From Nymphaea colorata (Eukaryota; Streptophyta; Magnoliopsida; Nymphaeales; Nymphaeaceae), in assembly GCF_008831285.2 (NCBI RefSeq), contig NC_045140.1, forward strand, positions 19,652,370-19,716,369: a DNA stretch of 64,000 nt, in the 5' to 3' direction. The notes beneath the pieces are model-generated. The model did no database searches, was not told where the DNA came from, and was given only the letters and a program-made list of their open reading frames with translations. This document shows positions 1 to 11,586 of the stretch, piece after piece; the stretch's first letter is position 1; the number at the start of each line of letters is the position of its first letter. The position numbers were made by a program, and so were the translations under genes.

Positions 1-1794
1 CATGAGTCTTCTCGACTCATCTCAAGAGAGTCGGTGGGAGAGTCGGTGATGACTCTACAATGCCGGCAATTGTTAATCACTAATTATCGCATAACCGAGC
101 TTTTTGTTTCGAGCTATTGAAGGAAAAGACACAGGAAGGAACAGCTTTATTAGCCCACCTGACCGCACTGAATCCGAGCTTGTATACTCAAGTTTTGAAG
201 CAATCCTAAATCCTAATGATAGGAGAAAGGAAAGCAGTTTAGACCTCTCATCGAATTGCTGAGCAACAGCAACACTAATTAAGCACCGTGATTGTTTTGT
301 TAATAAATGTGTAGGCCCAGTCGAAGTGGATGTTGCGAAACCAATCTTATTTTGATCAACTCCATAATATTGATAGAAAAGTGAAAATGATCTCACGTGC
401 ATATGAGGAGACGGTCAATGGAACTTAGATTCTTGAGATGCTGAGTTGACACGGATTACCCGAGATGGATCGTCTTCCTTTTCTTTTCATCCTCTATTTT
501 CGGCATGGTGATACGTATATCCTTTCCTTTCTGCACTGATGTTGTGGCGTTAGTCCTCTCCTATCTGATAATGTGATATATGTGAACGCAACTTGTACTC
601 ACCATGTATAAATGAGCGGTATCAATATATACATATAGAAATTTGGTGGAACTGTGTGATCAACTGCCCACACATGGCCACATGTGGTCCGCCACTATTG
701 ATCTCTAGGTGGTAAATCAAAACTCTGATTGAATAGTTTTAAAAAGGTTGGATTTGGATTTGGCTTTGAAAAATGACACCGAGAAGGATTTCGATTCAAA
801 TTTGGTTTCAAATAAATATCTGATTGGGTTCGTATGAATATCCATATACTATGAAAAAACAGTTTTCAATATATAATAATATGGTTCTTCTCGGTTGTGT
901 TTTAATTAAAAGTTGGGTGCAGATTTGGTTGTGGATTTTAATACATGAACATCTCATAAAACCCATATCAGATTTGAATTTGATCAATTAATATCCCTGT
1001 GCAATAAACCTTTACCTGAAAGAAGCCAAACTAAAGTACTAGCTCTTGTTGTACATATCCATTGCCATTTTATCTCAAGGACAACATGTTACTACGGTCT
1101 TTCAAAACAAAAATAGGGAAGATAAGACCCAAGTTTCCTCATTGGTTGAGCTGGTGAGGTAGGTGTGGACAACTTGTCGGCAATTGCCAACACCGTGCTA
1201 CAAAAAATGCTTCTTTTTATATTGACATCTAAGAACAAATTTTCCGATTTGCAAGTTGATAATCTTTAAAAATTTGAAATTTATTGCCAAAGTATATATA
1301 TATATATATATATATATAAGTTATCCTAATTGAGTATATATTAGGATGAGTATTCGGACCAAATTAATTAATTTTCACTTATAAGAGGTTAAATTTAATT
1401 GAGAGTGTTCCACGCGTCCGTCAAATGTGCTTGTCATCTAATATTTGATGTTGTGCTTTTAAAAAAGATCTCCTTATATTGAATGATGTCTATTGGGCAG
1501 CTCATGATCAGCCTCCGCGGAACCATTCAATGTAAAAAGTTTTATCATATATGTTTAAGCCATGATCAACTTCAGCAGCCAAGAACAATAGAAACGTCTC
1601 AAATATTGGACTTCTCAACTTTCTCAATATATACATGCACCATCAAATGAATACCAAACAACGATACTCAAATTTATTTTCCTTTCGGTAATTTTTGTAT
1701 ACATCCACGTTATTGAAAGCACAAAAGAATAACAATTTCTTTTATTCGTATCATTTGCTTATACAAATCAATGAATTAAATAAATGGGCGCTGT
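1..1794. other. 3' flank of polygalacturonase A, no gene seen
   Basis: No supported gene. The first 60 bases are unique in the window and the rest is the 3' flank of copy A. An AT microsatellite lies near 1290-1318. The part at about 61-450 resembles the distal promoter of the polygalacturonase units (compare 3960-4060 and 5010-5220). It may be the remnant of a further unit that once lay to the left. Confidence 0.6.
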
Positions 1795-4150
1795 TCAATT
1801 GTTGGAGACGAAAGCCATAAGTCGACGGTTGGAGCTGCTCGATGATTGCAGGCAACTGGATGGAACCATTGTGCCAGTTGCACTTCCGAATGCATGTTCA
1901 CAGGAGGACTTAGCAGGCTGGCCCTTGTATGTCAGCTGCACATTCGCCATACTGATTCCTTGGCAAGGTGCACTTGCGCTGCATGAGAAATCAACCGCCA
2001 CTTGAGTTGCTGATGTTCCATTGATGTTCTTGTACACTACATTCGAGATCTTGACTCCAGAATTCTGCAAATGACAACAAATTAATAGCCATTTTTATGA
2101 ACATTGGCGGCATTTTGATCATGAATTTTAAAATTAAAATCTTAACCCCCATTGGTTTGATAATAATATGAGAAAGTTCTCAATATAGCTACCTCAGTGG
2201 GGCATCCTTCATTGTGAGGACAGTAATGCTGGTCTATTATGATGGGGTTCTTCACATTGTCCATTGTCGCACCATCAAACAAGATTTGTTTAGCAAAGCC
2301 GTTGCTACTTCTTTCCCAAGATTTTATTCTCAACCCGTTTGTTGTACCACTAAATGCCACGTTATTCACAGTAACATTCTGCACCCCAGCTTCGTTTGCA
2401 CTTTTCCCAAGGCTCCCGATACTGTCATTCAACAATAGACATTCTTTTTAGCAGAAGACAAACACATATGTATAGTAGTGAGCATGCAAATTAATCTCTC
2501 CGGCATTTCTTAATCTGTCTCTTAAACATACATATGTTTACCTTATACCATGGCCAGGTCCACAAGTGACTTTCTCTATCCATAGATTTTGTGTTCCTTG
2601 ACCAATAGATATGCAATCATCTCCCGTCTTGATATAAGTGTTTGTGATGGTAACACCAGACGACTGCTCCACGTGTATCCCATCTGTGTTAGGACTAGTG
2701 GCTGCGGACTGAATATTCAGCCCATCCACTTGCACGTTGCTGCTCGTGTCGATCACAATGTTGAAAGGTTCACTGTTCAGAGAGGTGAATCCCTTCAATT
2801 TAATATCTTTGGCATCATTGAAGACGAGCGACTGAAACAAAGAATAAGAATAAGGTCATTCTCATGCACTAAATCAACAAGAGAAAGAAAGAAGGAAGCT
2901 AGCTGTTGGATTAATAAGCAGTGCTGAACTTACTCTTGCCCCATCAGGACAGTTCGTCTTCTGTGCCTTGCATTCCCACAACGCTGAACCCTTGGCATCC
3001 AGTTGGCCTCCTTGGAAGGTCAGTCCCTGAACATTTGTGAACTTGAGCCAGTAACCTGCTGCCTCATATAGATTGTAGTCCGACGAAGCAACCAAGTTGC
3101 CGTCGATCTGAACAACAGTACTTTTGCTCTTGCAAGGGCCAGTGAACATGGTTGGGTGAAGCAAGAAGGAGCCGGAGGGCACCTACATGGTTACTGCTGC
3201 ATCCGACTGAGCACACACTGCTGACCATGCCTTGAGAAATGCTGCACTGTTGTCTGTGGCTCCATCTGCTTTAGCACCATAGCTCAAGACATTGTAGGTT
3301 GCTGCTCCATCCGTTGAATGGAGAAAGAAGCTGGAGAGAACGAAAAGGGAAAAGAGAATGGTACTAACGTGAATGTCGTTGGCCATGAGCATATATATCT
3401 ATGGAAGATATATAATTAGGCTGTGTATATGAACTTGGATTGAGAAGAAAGGTTGTTTCTCTGCAGTGGTTTTGGACCTTGTGGCTGTGGATGGGAATGG
3501 CTGGCTCTTCATGGCTATATATATACACCATCTAGGGAGGTTTCAGCTGGCTTCTAGCAACAGAGGTATAGCTGAGCACGTACTCCAGCCTCCAGCTTTC
3601 TATACTTTGATAATGTTCACACACGCGGATGAATTCAAAATAGAAAACTTGTTTGATTAGTAATTCAAAAGATAGATGCAAGTCAGAGACTTTTTAACGA
3701 TTAATTGTCCTCATTTTTTCGTTGTTTTCCTAATCCCGTCCAAACCATATCTCTTTTCAAGGTAATATTGCTGTTCGGAATGACGTTTGGGTGTTTTCCA
3801 ATGCGTGCATGCTCCTTGTGCGTGGATTAGTTGCAAGCAAAATTATGTTATGTAATTTCTTTCTATACTATAATCTGTCCGTGCGTTGTCTGCCTTAGGA
3901 TTGTAAGTTGAGAATGAATTAGACTTTGTTGTTATTATTCCAGAAACAATCATTCACTTGTCCTGAAATTCACTTAGAATTAGTTCTGTTTGGTGCGAGC
4001 TTTTGAAAGAAATAGGTACACGGAGACGACTTTATTTTCATTTAAATCCTTTTTTCATAGAAAATGATAATATATAATAAATTAAAATTTTCAGTACATC
4101 TTTCGAAATTAATATATAGTATTCTCTTCACCAAAGTGTTCTCTATCTCG
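61..4150. repeat. Duplicated block A (polygalacturonase unit)
   Basis: This stretch is repeated with high identity at about 6373-10390, in the same orientation. The left boundary is sharp: both copies begin TGCCGGCAATTGTTAATCAC, at 61 and at 6373, and the sequence to the left of each is unrelated. The block holds polygalacturonase copy A, its 3' flank and its promoter. Similarity weakens gradually beyond about 3750 and is lost near 4150. Block A carries about 250 bp (roughly 1162-1411, including an AT microsatellite) that block B lacks. I infer a segmental tandem duplication, recent in the gene and older in the distal promoter. Confidence 0.88.
1795..3392 (-). pseudogene. Polygalacturonase copy A, GH28, broken by one nonsense codon
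   Basis: Polygalacturonases hydrolyse alpha-1,4-galacturonan in cell-wall pectin. Four exons are visible: 2934-3392, 2542-2831, 2193-2421 and 1795-2064. All splice sites are GT-AG and the phases match copies B and C. Codon 70, tyrosine in both sister genes, is TAG here (3183-3185), so translation stops after 69 residues. The rest is open and keeps the GH28 motifs: [28 protein letters not shown] and RIK. Because the remainder is undamaged, inactivation must be very recent, or this is a segregating null allele or a base-call error. The promoter looks intact, with a TATA-like run at 3514-3526, so a nonsense transcript could still be made. An internal restart would lack the signal peptide. Confidence 0.9.
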
Positions 4151-7100
4151 TTTAATTTGACTATAAGTGCCATGTCTCTTATCAAGCACTTCAACAAAAT
4201 TGTAAGATTATGTCCTAAAGCAACGGTGGTTAAGCTGCATCATAAATGGTAACCGCTAAAACCTTTTGGTTGACCATTCTATCCCTTACAAGTTCAAACG
4301 ATTCACCACCAAATTTATTTAATTTACGTAAGAGAACTTGTTTTATATGTTGACCTTATACTTTTGCAAATGGTGTGGCTGTATACATAGGCCGCCAAGA
4401 CATGGGAGCCATGCCCCATTCAAATTCCTAGAAAATCAAAATTTTACGTGTAAAATTTTAAAAATTGAGTTTAATCTATAAAAAATATTAAAAAAATTTA
4501 TATTTCGACTTATTAAAATTTTGAAACGATAATATTGCCCCTGCAATTTCCTAGCTCTTCTCTTGATGCATGTATGATGGATGGATAAAACTTTGACTTT
4601 GTGGTACCGTGGAAGCTTTGACCATGAGCTGCACAATAACGTCAGACCTCATTCTTTCCAAAGAGGAGATCTTACATATCGATGGAATATTAGACGACAA
4701 GCACCTCTGTTGGACATGCACGTGGAACACTAGATCTCAATTAAATTTGACCAATATTTCTCTAATTTACATGGACAATTGATTTATACACATTATCTGT
4801 TTATTTATTTAATGAAGAACAATTAATATCCTTCAGTAACTTTGATCAGCTACATTTATGTGTCTTCATATCCTCTTAGATAGTAACATACATTTAAGGA
4901 CCATACCATATATGATGTGAAAAAGCTTTTTTGCATGGTGCAACCTGATCCTCATGCGTATGTTTGTTCGTCGTCATCCATAGCATCCGGTTTTGAATGG
5001 GCATTGCAATGCAGTTTGAATATATTTGCGGGACAACAAACAATAAGGCGTGATGGTTTCATTAATAACTAAATCTGTGCACGCCCAGACGGTCGAAATG
5101 GAACACAACACTGTCGTTCTTAATTTGTTCAATTCACTATATACGATTGATAGGAAAGTCAAAATTATTATCTCGTATGAGAAATTCAACAGGAATTAGA
5201 TTCTTCAAAGTAGAAAACATTTGGTGCACGATAACACGCGGGCAAGCTTGCGGATCCGATAATCAGATTCAGATGCTCATGGATTAAATCTGGGAGCTAT
5301 AAAGAGAGACACAAAGAGAGACCCTTCTGAAACAGAGAACGGATCAGATGAAGATTCTGGCGCCTCCTGCCTTATTTGGCTGTACTAGATCCGATTCTAG
5401 CCTCACCTTCTTTATAGCTTTTATGACTAATGGAATTTCAACGTATCCATGTAATGGTTTTATCAAAAACTGTAGAATTTCTTCTCAAGTGGTAAATAGT
5501 GTTTTGTAAGCTGATCAAGAAGTCGATCTATACGTTGATTCTAAAAATGTATAAAAATACTAATTGTTCTATGGCTGAAATCATACTTGAGTTGATTCCT
5601 AGGTCTTCTTTCATGTGGATATCATATCTTCGTGGTCAGCTAGCTTGGTGCTAGGTTTTAGAATCATCCGTATCTTTTCAACATTTATAAGTATGCTTAA
5701 CCATTATTTAACTTAGTCTAGACCTTATAAGAGTACTGAGTGTGTCATGGGAAAATCTCCCTTTTGAAAGTTTCTAGACAGCTACAGTTATAAAAGCTTC
5801 CATAATTTCATTATCCATGGCTTGCTGGCAATGGGGGTCCCGAACGGCGTGGCCACAAGTTCTACAAGTAAGCAGACAAAAGGTGTTTGCATTCAATGTT
5901 CCATCCTTAGTGCGAGTAGCCATATGATGTGTGCATGTGACTGGATGGAACGTCAATGATAAGGTCTATACACACACACACATATATATATGAACGACAA
6001 CTCTAGTAATTCAAAGTAATCCAGCCATTTGGCCATGTCTCGTAAGTTAATGTTGTGAAGAATGGCGGAATGGAAGATCATGCAATTGACGTGTCCACGG
6101 CCAATTTTTTACAATTAGGTTGTTCGGGTCACCGTTGATCTTGTTTTGGCCTTGTAGAAAGCAAAATCCTGTTTAGCTGTTTTGCAGAGCCTGAATGCAT
6201 TGCCCTTGATTTCGTTCATGTGCTCAAAATTGAATTACTTACTTTACTTGACTTAGACAATTAATTAATAGTAACATCTCCACGGGTTGTCGGTGCCTGA
6301 AATTCGTAGCTATCATTTCAAGTGCAGGCCTCCACTTTTCCAGATTCCTTACTAGGAGCCTCATCACTTTTATGCCGGCAATTGTTAATCACTAATTATC
6401 GCATAACCGAGCTTTTCGTTTCGAGCTATTGAAGGAAAAGACACAGGAAGGAACAGCTTTATTAGCTCGCCTGACGGCACTGGATCCGACCTTGTATACT
6501 CAGATTTTGAAGCAATCCTAAATCCTAGTGATCGGAGAAAGGAAAGCAGTTTAGACCTCTCATCGAATTGCTGAGCAACGGCAACACTAATTAAGCACCG
6601 TGATTGTTTTGTTGATAAATGTTTGTTTTGTTGATAAATGTGTAGGCCCAGTCGAAGTGGATGTTGCGAAACCAATCTTATTTTATTCAATTCCATAATA
6701 TTGATAGAAAAGTGAAAATGATCTCACGTGCATATGAGGAGACGGTCAATGGAAACTAGATTCTTGAGAAGCTGAGTTGACACGGATTACCCGAGATGGA
6801 TCGTCTTCCTTTTCTTTTCATCCTCTATTTTCGGCATGGTGATTTGTATATCCTTTCCTTTCTGCACTGATGTTGTGGCATTAATCCTCTCATATCTGAC
6901 AATTATGTGGTGCTGATATGTATGAACGCAACTTGTACTCACCATGTATAAATGAGCGGTATCAATATATAAATAAAGAAATTAGGTGGAACTGTGTGAT
7001 CAACTGCCCACACATGGCCACATGTGGTCCGCCACTATTTATCTCTAGGTGGTAAATCAAAACTCTGATTGAATAGTTTCAAAAAAGTTGGATTTCTATT

Positions 7101-7890
7101 TGGCTTTGAAAAATGACACCGAGAAGGATTTCGATTCAAATTTGGTTTCAAATAAATATCTGATTGGGTTGTATTAATATCCATATACTATGAAAAAACA
7201 GTTTTCAATATATAATAATATGGGTCTTCTCGGTTGTGTTTTAATTAAAAGTTGGGTGCAGATTTGATTGTGGATTTTAATACATGAACATCTCATAAAA
7301 CCCATATCAGATTTGAATTTGATCAATTAATATCCCTATGCAATAAACCTTTACCTGAAAGAAGCTTAACTAAAGTACTAGCTCTTGTTGTGCATATCCG
7401 TTGCCATTTTATCTCAAGGACAACATGTTACTACTGTCTTTCAAAACAAAAATAGAGAAGATAAGAGCCAAGTTTCCTCTTTGGTTGAGCTGGTGAGGTA
7501 GGTCATCAAGCGTCCGTCAAATGTGCTTGTCATCTAATATTTGATGTTGTGCTTTTACAAAAGATCTCATTATATTGAATGATGTTTATTGGGCAGCTCA
7601 TGATCAGCCTCCACGGAACCATTCAATGTAAAAAGTTTTATCATATATGTGCAAGCCATGATCAACTTCAGCAGCCAAGAACAAAAGAACCGTCTCAAAT
7701 ATTTGCCTTCTCAACTTTCTCAATATATACATGCACCATCAAATGAACACCAAACAACGATACTCAAATTTATTTTCCTTTCGGTAATTTTTGTATACAT
7801 CCACGTTATTGAAAGCACAAAAGAATAACAATTTCTTTTATTCGTATCATTTGCTTATACAAATCAATGAATTAAATAAATGGGCGCCAT
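3393..7890. other. Promoter of copy A and spacer between tandem units
   Basis: No gene supported. The first 700 bases or so upstream of copy A are its promoter, with a TATA-like run at 3514-3526 about 125 bp before the ATG. From 5010 to 5220 the sequence resembles 250-450 and 6560-6760, a diverged copy of the distal-promoter module. The stretch 4150-5010 is AT-rich and unassigned. From 6373 block B begins. Short reading frames here show no family resemblance. Confidence 0.6.
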
Positions 7891-10390
7891 TCAATTGTTG
7901 GAGACGAAAGCCATAAGTCGACGGTTGGAGCTGCCCGATGATTGCAGGCAACTGGATGGAACCATTGTGCCGGTTGCACTTCCGAATGCATGTTCACAGG
8001 AGGACTTAGCAGGCTGGCCCTTGTATGTCAGCTGCACATTCGCCATACTGATCCCTTGGCAAGGTGCACTTGCGCTGCATGAGAAATCAACCGCCACTTG
8101 AGTTGCTGATGTTCCATTGATGTTCTTGTACACTACATTCGAGATCTTGACTCCAGAATTCTGCAAATGACAACAAATTAATAGCCATTTTTATGAACAT
8201 TGGCGGCATTTTGATCATGAATTTTAAAATTAAAATCTTAACCCCCATTGGTTTGATAATAATATGAGAAAGTTCTCAATATAGCTACCTCAGTGGGGCA
8301 ACCTTCATTGTGAGGACAGTAATGCTGGTCTATTATGATGGGGTTCTTCACATTGTCCATCGTCGCACCATCAAACAAGATTTGTTTAGCAAAGCCGTTG
8401 CTACTTCTTTCCCATGATTTTATTCTCAACCCGTTTGTTGTACCACTAAATGCCACGTTCTTCACAGTAACATTCTGCACCCCAGCTTCGTTAGCACTTT
8501 TCCCAAGGCTCCCGATACTGTCATTCAACAATAGACATTCTTTTTAGCAGAAGACAAACACATATGTATAGTAGTGAGCATGCAAATTAATCTCTCCGGC
8601 ATTTCTTAATTTGTCTCTTAAACATACATATGTTTACCTTATACCATGGCCAGGTCCACAAGTGACTTTCTCTATCCATAGATTTTGTGTGCCCTGACCA
8701 ATGGATATGCAATCATCTCCGGTCTTGATATAAGTGTTTGTGATGGTAACACCAGACGACTGCTCCACGTGTATCCCATCTGTGTTGGGACTAGTGGCTG
8801 CGGACTGAATATTCAGCCCATCCACTTGCACGTTGCTGCTCGTGTCGATCACAATGTTGAAAAGTTCACTGTTCAGAGAGGTGAATCCCTTCAATTTAAT
8901 ATCTTTGGCATCATTGAAGACGAGCGACTGAAAGAAAGAATAAGAATAAGGTCATTCTCATGCACTAAATCAACAAGAGAGAGAGAGAGAGAGAAAGAAA
9001 GAAGGAAGCTAGCTGTTGGATTAACAAGCAGTGCTGAACTTACTCTTGCCCCATCAGGACAGTTCGTCTTCTGTGCCTTGCATTCCCACAACGCTGAACC
9101 CTTGGCATCCAGTTGGCCTCCTTCGAAGGTCAGTCCCTGAACATTTTTGAACTTGAGCCAGTAACCTGCTGCCTCATATAGATTGTAGTCCGACGAAGCA
9201 ACCAAGTTGCCGTCGATCTGAACAACAGTACTTTTGCTCTTGCAAGGGCCAGTGAACATGGTGGGGTGAAGCAAGAAGGAGCCGGAGGGCACGTACATGG
9301 TTACTGCTGCATCCGATTGAGCACACACTGCTGACCATGCCTTGAGAAATGCTGCACTGTTGTCTGTGGCTCCATCTGATTTAGCACCATAGCTCAAGAC
9401 ATTGTAGGTTGCTGCTCCATCCGTTGAATGGAGAAAGAAGCTGGGGAGAATGAAAAGGGAAAAGAGAATGGTACTAACGTGAATGTCGTTGGCCATGAGC
9501 ATATATATCTATGGAAGATATATAAGATTAAGCTGTGTATATGAATTTGGATTGAGAAGAAAGGTTGTTTCTCTGCAGTGGTTGTGGACCTTGTGGCTGT
9601 GGATGGGAATGGCTCGCTCTTCATGGCTATATATATAAACCATACTTCTAGCAACAGATGTATAGTTGAGCACGCAGTCCTGCCTCCAACTTTCTGTACT
9701 TTGATCTTGTTCACACGCGGGCGGGTTCAAACTGAAGACTTGTTTGATTAGTAATTTAGAAGATAGAAGTTGGTGGTTTTTTGACGATTACTTGTCCTCA
9801 TTTTGTTGTTGTTTTGCTTTCGGTTGAAACCATTTCTCTTTTATATTGCCGTCCGGAATGACGTTTGGGTGTTTTTCAAAGCGTGCATGTTCTTTGTGAA
9901 TAATGGGTTAGAATTTATAACCACCCTTAAGACATTAATTTTCCTTTAATTGTATCTCTCTTTCAAAATTGAATTAGTTACTTTACTTGATTAAATTATC
10001 TTACTTCTTCGCGTGGATTTGTTATTTACCCATTTCTTAAACGGTTTCATGTAATTTTTCTATATTATGATTTGTCCTTGCGTTGGTAGCCGGAGGTTGA
10101 AATTAGACAAACAGTTTGGTCACGTGGCTGAAATTTGTTTTCATAATTCCTAAAACAATCATTCACTTTTCCAGATTTCTTGTCACGGGCCGGATCACTA
10201 TATTGTACTATGATTTTCTGTTTCGTGCCCGCTATTGAAAGAGATACAGAAACGACTTTATTTTCATGTTGTGAATCTGGAAAAGCCTTTTCCATGGAAA
10301 ACGATAATGTATAATAAAATGATGACGTTTGAATACATCTTTCGAAATTATATATAATATTCTTTCAACTCGGGAGTACTCTACCTTGTT
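6373..10390. repeat. Duplicated block B (polygalacturonase unit)
   Basis: Direct repeat of 61-4150, containing polygalacturonase copy B. The gene ends are offset by 6096-6110 bp between the blocks. The left edges are offset by 6312 bp, mostly because B lacks about 250 bp of 3' flank present in A. Identity is very high through the gene and near promoter and drops in the distal promoter. Confidence 0.88.
7891..9502 (-). CDS. Polygalacturonase copy B (GH28), intact
   Basis: Secreted pectin-degrading glycoside hydrolase family 28 enzyme. The four exons are 9044-9502, 8638-8927, 8289-8517 and 7891-8160. The introns are GT-AG, and the spliced frame gives 415 residues, or 413 if the second methionine is used. 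Residues 1 to about 31 form a signal peptide (hydrophobic core, then STDGA), and the mature protein begins near [11 protein letters not shown]. The catalytic motifs are complete: SPNTDGIH with Asp203, GDDCISIG with Asp224 and Asp225, GPGHGISIGSLG with His247, and RIK at 281-283. The length is normal for plant polygalacturonases, which run near 400 residues. A TATA-like run lies at 9628-9641. Copy C starts 2.1 kb away in the opposite direction. Whether it is an endo- or exo-enzyme, and its tissue, cannot be read from sequence. Confidence 0.93.
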
Positions 10391-11586
10391 TAATTTTGAG
10401 AATTATTGAAAAGAAATGTTGTTTTTTAATCTTTTCACTATTTCTTTTTTTGTCCATACAAAAAAGTGTTCTTCTTCTAATAACTGGGGGTATTTTCCTC
10501 ATTAATTATTACGCACAAAATTTTTCTACAGCAGTAACGTATATAAGCAGCTTTGCTCCACAGAACCACAAAATTTTATCATAATATGCAAGCAGGGACA
10601 CCACTCAAAGCTGGTCAACAAATAAAACAAAGTTCTCCCACGTAAACGAAAAGGACTGGACCTTTGGTATTGGTGAATCCTTTAAACATTTAATGGCTGG
10701 AGAGACTTTCAAATCAAAAAGCTTTTAGGTTTTAGCTCTTACCAATTGCGATGCGACTTAGTTTCCCCAGCTTTAGGCTATAATCTTATAATTGATGACA
10801 AATAACATGTCTCTTATAGTCAAATTAACAAGTTCGAGTCTCACGTCGAGCAAATATTATATAAAATTTTGAGGATGAGAAATATCATACCAATTCTTTC
10901 TTGTTATCATTTTTCTTCCCACTTTCATAAAATGAAAATAAAGTTCTCCATGTTCTTTCTTTCAACAGCTCGAACAGAAAAGCGACGACGCATATGCCCT
11001 CAGCAACTGCCGTAAAAAATAGTGATCAGGCCCGTGGTAAAGAATCTAGAAAAGTGAAGGCTTGTTCTTTTTTGGAACTATAACAACAAATTTCAGGCAC
11101 ACCAAATTAATAACGGCTTCTTCTTAACTGCGGAGGGCTGACGACGCATGGACAAGTTGTAGTTTTAATCAAGCAAAGTAACCAATTCAAATTTGACCGC
11201 AGAAATTAAATGGAAGGAACATTACCGTATACGGAGATATGGTTTCGACCAAATTAGGAAAACAACGACAAAATGAGAACAATTAATCGTTAAAAAGTCT
11301 CTGACTTGCATCTATCTCTTGAATTACTAATGGAACAAGTTTTCTATTTTGACTTCATCCGCGTGTGTGAACATTATCAAAGCAAAGAAAGCTGGAGGCT
11401 GGAGTACGTGCTCAGCTATACATTTGTTGCTAGAAGCCAACTGAAAACTGCCCACATGCTGTGTATATATAGCCATGAGGGCTACATCTTTCCATCCACA
11501 ACCACAACCACTGCAGAGAAACAACCTTTCTTCTCAATCCAAGTTCATATACACAGCTTAATCTTATATATCTTCCATAGATATAT
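9503..11586. promoter_or_regulatory. Head-to-head intergenic region between polygalacturonases B and C
   Basis: The 2.1 kb between two divergent, nearly identical genes holds both promoters. TATA-like runs lie at 9628-9641 (minus) and 11463-11470 (plus), each about 115-140 bp from its ATG. The near promoter of C (about 11240-11586) matches the reverse complement of the copy A promoter more closely than that of B: both share the CTGACTTGCATCTATC region and the sequence around the TATA run. The middle, about 10390-11200, matches neither and holds no supported gene. Confidence 0.65.

Noticed and set aside
2874-3182. Independent short gene downstream of the stop in polygalacturonase A
   Set aside because: It is the remainder of exon 1 read from a non-ATG codon; it lacks the signal peptide and is homologous to the interior of B and C.
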